Notes under the pieces: model-generated
Told to the model about the DNA's origin: nothing
Seen by the model: only the letters and a program-made list of their open reading frames with translations
The model's database searches: none
DNA from: UMGS1387 sp045541355
GTDB lineage: Bacteria; Bacillota; Clostridia; Oscillospirales; CAG-382
Assembly: GCA_045541355.1 (NCBI GenBank)
Contig: JAZQIW010000100.1
Coordinates: forward strand, 1 to 18,195
Length of the DNA: 18,195 nucleotides
Direction: 5' to 3'
In this document: piece after piece, positions 14,144 to 18,195 of the stretch
How the letters are laid out: every line of letters starts with the position of its first letter
How positions within the stretch are numbered: position 1 is the first letter of the stretch
Program-made: the position numbers and the translations under genes

Positions 14144-14689
14144 TTATTTCTTTTGTATGTATGAAATGCCTTTTACAACGGGGGGAATAAATATCCACTG
14201 AATGACAATGCCCAAAAAGCCTGCGGGAATTGAAGCAAGAGCAAGCATTACCCCTGTGCCGGGGATGGTGAGCCCCAGAAGGTTTACGGCAATGAAGGTG
14301 CACAGAAGATTTACAAGCCTTCCGCATATCTGGGCACAGATAAGTGAAATGTAAATTGACATAAGACTGCTCTTAAAGTGCTTTGAAAACAATCTCAGAA
14401 ACAGTCCCGAGCACAAGCCGTAGACAAAAAGCTCAATGCACATAAACGGCATCTTGAAAAATGACGGCATGGAGGAGATGACTGAGCTTAAAAAGGGACT
14501 CAGCACTCCTACAACGGCTCCGCAAAGCGGAGACACCGAAAGCCCTGCTATAAGCACAGGTATGTGCATGGGCAAAAACGCCTGACCCGATGCCGCGCCG
14601 AATATGTGAAACACCGAGGGAAGAAGTATTCCGAGTGCCGTAAACAGTCCGCTGAAAATGATAAAACGAGTGGTTTTTGATTTGTTCAT
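14144..14689 (-). CDS. ECF transporter substrate-binding (S) component, substrate unknown
   Basis: This 181-residue hydrophobic protein has five or six membrane-spanning segments (about 8-27, 41-72, 80-101, 109-139 and 146-172) and resembles the PF12822 group of energy-coupling-factor S components, which bind a vitamin or similar micronutrient and share a common EcfA/A'/T module. The LPMHIPVLIAGLSVSP stretch (39-54), followed by a GVLSPFLSS segment (61-69), is characteristic. No ATPase or T component lies nearby, so it would be a group II S component using a module encoded elsewhere. AAGAGG before the ATG and an extended -10 promoter upstream support the start. The leader is very short and leaves no room for a riboswitch that might name the vitamin. 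Confidence 0.82.
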   Translation of the reverse strand: MNKSKTTRFIIFSGLFTALGILLPSVFHIFGAASGQAFLPMHIPVLIAGLSVSPLCGAVVGVLSPFLSSVISSMPSFFKMPFMCIELFVYGLCSGLFLRLFSKHFKSSLMSIYISLICAQICGRLVNLLCTFIAVNLLGLTIPGTGVMLALASIPAGFLGIVIQWIFIPPVVKGISYIQKK

Positions 14690-14713
14690 GTTAAACCTCT
14701 TTTCTTTGTTTTA

Positions 14714-14742
14714 AGTATATCATAAAAAGCGAAGGGAGTAAA
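14714..14742 (-). promoter_or_regulatory. Promoter of the ECF S component gene
   Basis: On the minus strand, TTTACT (complement of 14737-14742) and TATACT (complement of 14714-14719) are 17 bases apart, with TGA directly before the -10. The predicted start near 14707 leaves a leader of about 18 bases. Confidence 0.72.
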
Positions 14743-14821
14743 CAACGAAAAAACATTTATTCTTTTACTCAAATTCTAATACAAAGATGTTGCCGTTACA
14801 AGAAAATATCGGATAAATTTT

Positions 14822-14862
14822 GGCAAAAATGCTCGAAATATGCATAGCACTTCATTTTTGCC
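14822..14862. promoter_or_regulatory. Perfect inverted repeat between the divergent lrp and ECF genes
   Basis: GGCAAAAATG 14822-14831 and CATTTTTGCC 14853-14862 are perfect 10-base arms around a 21-base loop that itself contains the palindrome TATGCATA. It lies about 85 bases upstream of the lrp start and outside both core promoters. It may be a regulator binding site, or the terminator of a small unannotated transcript (CTTTTGTTT follows). Confidence 0.45.
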
Positions 14863-14890
14863 CTTTTGTTTACTTTAAGGTAATGATTTA

Positions 14891-14926
14891 ATAATTATTG
14901 TGGAATATAATAGACTAAATAATTAT
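14891..14926 (+). promoter_or_regulatory. lrp promoter with two ATAATTAT palindromes
   Basis: A consensus -10 TATAAT at 14906-14911 has no good -35 at the usual spacing, suggesting an activator-dependent or weak promoter. Identical palindromic octamers ATAATTAT lie at 14891-14898 and 14919-14926, either side of the -10 and 28 bases apart. Lrp/AsnC proteins often bind AT-rich dyads at their own promoters, so autoregulation is plausible. Confidence 0.5.
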
Positions 14927-14947
14927 ATTTAAAAGGGGTAGTGTCAG

Positions 14948-15448
14948 ATGAATAAAGAGCTGAGAAACAAGGTGCTTGACCTTGTGGAAAATGACGCAAG
15001 ACTTACCAAGGAAAAAATAGCGATAATGCTTGACAAAGAGGTCGGGGAAATAGCCGAAATCATAGAAACGCTGGAAAAAGACGGTATTATTCTCGGCTAT
15101 AAGGCGCTTGTTGACTGGGACAAGACTGACAGAGAGTATGTAACGGCACTTATTGAGCTTAAGGTTACTCCTCAGAGAGACAGAGGCTTTGAAAGGGTCG
15201 CCGAGAGGATTACAAACTATCCCGAGGTCAAGAATATGTACCTTATGTCGGGTGCATACGATTACTGCGTGATGATTGAGGGCAGAACAATGAAAGAGGT
15301 TGCGCTGTTTGTCGCCGAAAAGCTTGCCCCCATTGAAAACGTAATATCCACAAGCACGCATTTTGTGCTGAGAAAATATAAGGACAACGGCGTCGTTTTC
15401 GGTTTTGGCGAGGACGACACAGGAGATGAAAGAGGTAATATAAACTGA
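14948..15448 (+). CDS. Lrp/AsnC family transcriptional regulator
   Basis: This 166-residue protein has the Lrp/AsnC layout. An N-terminal winged helix-turn-helix (about 4-55) includes DARLTKEKIAIML and the ETLEKDGIILGYKALVD stretch. A C-terminal RAM ligand-binding domain (about 62-145) contains VKNMYLMSGAYDYCVMIEG. Such proteins are DNA-binding oligomers that sense amino acids. AAAAGGGG at 14931-14938 supports the ATG. Its stop overlaps the aminotransferase start by one base (TGATG), and the gene heads an operon of amino-acid genes, so it probably controls that operon and itself. The last 15 or so residues are acidic and variable. The ligand cannot be told from sequence; methionine, aspartate or branched-chain amino acids are all possible. 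Confidence 0.93.
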   Translation: MNKELRNKVLDLVENDARLTKEKIAIMLDKEVGEIAEIIETLEKDGIILGYKALVDWDKTDREYVTALIELKVTPQRDRGFERVAERITNYPEVKNMYLMSGAYDYCVMIEGRTMKEVALFVAEKLAPIENVISTSTHFVLRKYKDNGVVFGFGEDDTGDERGNIN

Positions 15449-16617
15449 TGATAGATTATTCAAAGGTGCTTTCCGAAAAGGTTGTAAGCATGAAGCCCTC
15501 GGGCATCAGAAAGTTTTTTGATATATTGAATGAGGTTCCCGGCGTTATTTCGCTGACGGTCGGCGAGCCCGATTTCAAAACCCCCTGGCACGTCAGAGAA
15601 GCGGCTATTGCCTCTCTTGAAAAAGGCAAGACTACATATACTTCAAATACAGGTCTTCTGGAATTCAGAAAGCAGATAGCTCTCTATCTTGAAAGACGCT
15701 TTAATGTATCCTATGACCCGACAAATGAAATGATAATCACCGTCGGCGGCAGCGAGGCCATTGACCTTGCAATCCGTGCAATTGTGGAGCCGGGCGACGA
15801 GGTGCTTATTGTTGAGCCTGCATATGTATGCTATGTTCCCATGACAGAGCTTTGCGGCGGTGTGCCGGTGGTTATCCCAACACGTGTTGAGGATAAGTTC
15901 AAGCTTACTCCAGAGCTTCTGAAGCAGTACATAACGCCAAAGACAAAGATGCTCATTCTCCCGTACCCCAACAACCCCACGGGTGCGATTATGACACAGG
16001 AGGATTTAAAGAAAATCGCCGAGGTAATAAAGGATACAAACATTGTTGTCCTCTCGGATGAAATTTACGGCGAGCTTACCTACGGCAGACGCCACTGCTC
16101 CTTTGCATCCATCCCCGGTATGTGGGACAGAACAATATATGTCGGGGGCTTCTCAAAGAGCTATGCCATGACAGGCTGGAGACTCGGCTATGTCTGCGCA
16201 CCGCGTGAAATAGCAAAGCAGATGCTGAAAATCCACCAGTATGCCATCATGTGTGCTCCCACAATGAGCCAGTATGCGGGCATTGAGGCGGTCACCAACG
16301 GCGACGAGGACATAGAACGCATGAAGGAAAGCTATAATCAGAGAAGGAGAATGCTTCTTTCGGGACTTTCGGAAATCGGACTTTACTGCTTTGAGCCGGA
16401 GGGTGCATTCTATGTGTTCCCGAAAATCGGCGAGTACGGTCTTTCCTCGGATGAATTCTGCGAAAGACTGCTTTATGAGGAAAAGTGTGCAATTGTTCCC
16501 GGCAACGCATTCGGTGCGTCGGGTGAGGGCTTTGCGAGAATTTCCTATGCATATTCGGTTGACCATCTTTCAAGAGCCATTGAAAAGCTTGATACCTTCC
16601 TTCGTAAAATAAGATGA
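15448..16617 (+). CDS. PLP-dependent class I/II aminotransferase
   Basis: This 389-residue fold-type I aminotransferase resembles aspartate aminotransferase subgroup and PatA-like enzymes, moving amino groups between an amino acid and a 2-oxoacid in the cytoplasm. Visible signatures are LTVGEPDF near residue 36, PYPNNPTG with N176, SDEIYGEL with D204 and Y207, GGFSKSYAMTGWRLGY with PLP-binding K237, and FARISYA with carboxylate-binding R364. The length is normal. It starts on the last base of the lrp stop and overlaps the next gene by four bases (ATGA), so translation is coupled. This lineage contains aspartate, alanine, aromatic and methionine-type enzymes; the neighbouring metA favours an aspartate-family or methionine substrate, but that is inference. 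Confidence 0.93.
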   Translation: MIDYSKVLSEKVVSMKPSGIRKFFDILNEVPGVISLTVGEPDFKTPWHVREAAIASLEKGKTTYTSNTGLLEFRKQIALYLERRFNVSYDPTNEMIITVGGSEAIDLAIRAIVEPGDEVLIVEPAYVCYVPMTELCGGVPVVIPTRVEDKFKLTPELLKQYITPKTKMLILPYPNNPTGAIMTQEDLKKIAEVIKDTNIVVLSDEIYGELTYGRRHCSFASIPGMWDRTIYVGGFSKSYAMTGWRLGYVCAPREIAKQMLKIHQYAIMCAPTMSQYAGIEAVTNGDEDIERMKESYNQRRRMLLSGLSEIGLYCFEPEGAFYVFPKIGEYGLSSDEFCERLLYEEKCAIVPGNAFGASGEGFARISYAYSVDHLSRAIEKLDTFLRKIR

Positions 16618-17768
16618 CAGAGAGAAAAATAACCTTTACCGATAAGGTATATCTTGAAAGGCTTGAGGATTACGAATACGAAAGCGTAAAGAAGGTTGTA
16701 TTCCCGCTTTTTGACAAGGTAATTGACGACAACGGCTTTGTGGAAGGCTTCTTTGAAGGTAAAAAGGTTGCCGTAAAGCCAAATCTCCTGCACAAAACAG
16801 GTGTCGAAAGATGCGTTACAACCCATCCCTCATATACAAGGGCGGCGTGTGAGTATTTTACACGGCTCGGTGCTTTTGTTACGGTGTGTGACAGCCCGGG
16901 AGGACTTTACAATAAGGCACTTGTTGAGGGAGTTGCAAGAGAGACAGGCACGCTCGAAGGTACGCAAAAGGGCGGCGGTGTCTTTAACGAGGATTACGGC
17001 TTTGAGCTTTGCTCAAGACATGAATATTCAAAGTATTCCTTCAACATAATAAATCCTCTTGTAAAGGCGGATGTCATAGTAAATCTTGCAAGACTGAAAA
17101 CCCATGCCCTTTGTGAGATGACGGCTTCTGTCAAGAATATGTTCGGCTCAATTCCGGGACTTCAAAAGGCAGAGCAGCACGCACGTTTTCCCGAAAAGAA
17201 GGCGTTTGCCGATATGATATGCGATGTGTGCCTTGTGAATATGCCGGTGATAAACCTTGTTGACTGTGTGGTTTGCATGGAGGGTAACGGCCCCTCGGGG
17301 GGAACTCTCAGAAAGGTTGGGGCAGTTGCGGCAAGCGCAAATCCCTTCAGCCTTGACCTTCTTTGCAGCCATATAATGGGCTACGGCATTTCCGAGGTCG
17401 GCACGGTAAAGAGTGCTGTCGAAAGAGGTCTTTGTCCCGACAGCGTTGAAAAGCTGCGCGTTTTCGGAGAGGATTACAAACAGTTTGTATGTAAATTCAA
17501 ACGCCCCGATTCGACAGCGGGAGGGCTTGTCAAGCAAATCCCCTCTGTGTTCGGCGGAAGAGTAAGGGATGCCCTTGAACGAAAGCCGACAATCAGGAAA
17601 AATCTTTGCATCGGCTGCGGTATCTGTAAAAACAACTGCCCCGTTGATGCTATTGAAATAAAGAACCAAAAAGCGACCATAGATAAAACTAAATGCATTA
17701 AATGCTATTGCTGTCAGGAGTTTTGCCCCAAAAAGGCGGTTGCGGCAAGAAACATTTTCGGCATGTAA
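16614..17768 (+). CDS. DUF362 protein with C-terminal double 4Fe-4S ferredoxin domain
   Basis: This 384-residue protein has a DUF362 domain (about 45-300), recognisable by KVAVKPNLLHKTG, the CDSPGG motif, and a KADVIVNLARLKTHALCEMT segment followed by ASVKNMFGSIPG. It is fused to a bacterial ferredoxin-like tail with two CxxCxxCxxxCP clusters: C332, C335, C338, C342 and C361, C364, C367, C371. An extra cysteine, C366, lies beside the second cluster. The family's biochemical role is not established; the tail implies electron transfer to or from the DUF362 part or a partner. No signal peptide is visible, so it is probably cytoplasmic. It overlaps the aminotransferase by four bases, and metA starts 14 bases after it, placing it between two amino-acid genes. 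Frame and domain order are clear; function is unknown. Confidence 0.9.
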   Translation: MTERKITFTDKVYLERLEDYEYESVKKVVFPLFDKVIDDNGFVEGFFEGKKVAVKPNLLHKTGVERCVTTHPSYTRAACEYFTRLGAFVTVCDSPGGLYNKALVEGVARETGTLEGTQKGGGVFNEDYGFELCSRHEYSKYSFNIINPLVKADVIVNLARLKTHALCEMTASVKNMFGSIPGLQKAEQHARFPEKKAFADMICDVCLVNMPVINLVDCVVCMEGNGPSGGTLRKVGAVAASANPFSLDLLCSHIMGYGISEVGTVKSAVERGLCPDSVEKLRVFGEDYKQFVCKFKRPDSTAGGLVKQIPSVFGGRVRDALERKPTIRKNLCIGCGICKNNCPVDAIEIKNQKATIDKTKCIKCYCCQEFCPKKAVAARNIFGM

Positions 17769-17782
17769 AGGAATGTGATAAT

Positions 17783-18195
17783 ATGCCTATCAGAATACCC
17801 GAAGCGCTTCCCGCATTTGGAACGCTTGAAAACGAAAACATATTTGTAATGTCGGAAAAGAGAGCCGACACTCAGGACATCCGTCCCTTGAAGATTGCAA
17901 TACTCAATCTCATGCCCACAAAGATTGTGACGGAAACGCAGCTTTTGCGTCTGCTTTCAAACACACCCTTGCAGGTGGAAATAACCCTTCTTAAAACCCA
18001 GTCATATACCTCAAAGAATACATCGCAGGAGCATCTTGAATCCTTCTACCGTAACTTTGATGATGTAAAGAACATGAAGTTCGACGGTCTTATTATTACG
18101 GGTGCTCCGATTGAGGACAAGGAATATGAGGATGTGGCGTACTGGAACGAAATCTGCGAAATATTCAAATGGTCCGAGAAGAATGTGTATTCCTG
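17783..18195 (+). CDS. metA: Homoserine O-acyltransferase MetA, probably acetyltransferase (partial, 3' end outside window)
   Basis: The first 137 residues are present and the frame is open to the window edge. MPIRIPEALPAFGTLENENI, then IRPLKIAILNLMPTKIVTET and LRLLSNTPLQVEI, match the MetA family closely. MetA acylates homoserine to activate it for methionine synthesis. Residue 111, in ITGAPIEDKEYEDVAYW, is glutamate; in the family Glu111 (as in Bacillus cereus MetA) goes with acetyl-CoA use and Gly111 (as in E. coli) with succinyl-CoA. The catalytic cysteine near 142 and the later His/Glu fall beyond the edge. The ATG at 17783 follows AAAGGA at 17767-17772, 14 bases after the DUF362 stop. 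It continues the lrp operon. Confidence 0.94.
   Translation, partial: MPIRIPEALPAFGTLENENIFVMSEKRADTQDIRPLKIAILNLMPTKIVTETQLLRLLSNTPLQVEITLLKTQSYTSKNTSQEHLESFYRNFDDVKNMKFDGLIITGAPIEDKEYEDVAYWNEICEIFKWSEKNVYS

Overview
The window looks like chromosomal DNA of a low-to-medium GC Firmicute of the Clostridia, probably an anaerobic gut-type Oscillospirales or Ruminococcaceae-like lineage. The basis is the darA-holB-ricT gene order, strong AGGAGG-type ribosome binding sites, sigma-A-like promoters, orphan ECF transport and intracellular glycoside hydrolases. This placement is inference from content; no ribosomal RNA or tRNA gene was seen. Twelve genes appear complete and a thirteenth runs off the right edge.

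Left part (1-8050). A gene-free stretch (1-387) is dense in nested inverted repeats and may encode a structured RNA or be the end of one. It is followed by three plus-strand genes: a cytoplasmic GH36-like glycoside hydrolase, the nucleotide pyrophosphatase Maf (start overlapping the preceding stop by one base) and a long-chain acyl-CoA synthetase, closed by a clear rho-independent terminator. Related short repeats lie on both sides of this block. A 1011-residue GH99/WbsX-like multidomain protein lies on the minus strand, with its own terminator and a promoter facing away from ruvC.

Centre (8050-14135). A textbook promoter drives ruvC, then darA (cyclic-di-AMP receptor), holB (clamp-loader delta-prime), ricT (PSP1 family, with a very long basic Asn/Gln/Lys/Arg-rich N-terminal extension), truB (tRNA psi55 synthase) and glyA (serine hydroxymethyltransferase). 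The spacing (25, -4, 75, 4 and 112 bases) suggests one housekeeping transcription unit for genome maintenance, RNA maturation and one-carbon metabolism, ended by a strong hairpin shared with the convergent neighbour.

Right part (14144-18195). A minus-strand orphan ECF-transporter S component diverges from a tight operon: an Lrp/AsnC regulator, a class I aminotransferase, a DUF362 protein with two C-terminal 4Fe-4S motifs, and metA (partial). The first three overlap by 1 and 4 bases, and metA starts 14 bases later. This looks like an amino-acid-responsive operon linked to methionine or aspartate-family metabolism, in which the iron-sulfur DUF362 protein has no known role. The MetA carries Glu at position 111, which points to acetyl rather than succinyl transfer.

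The most interesting items are the nested fold in 1-300, the lrp/aminotransferase/DUF362/metA operon, the RicT extension, the apparently cytoplasmic GH99-like protein with a copper-amine-oxidase-like end domain, and the small repeat family around positions 300 and 4831-4920.
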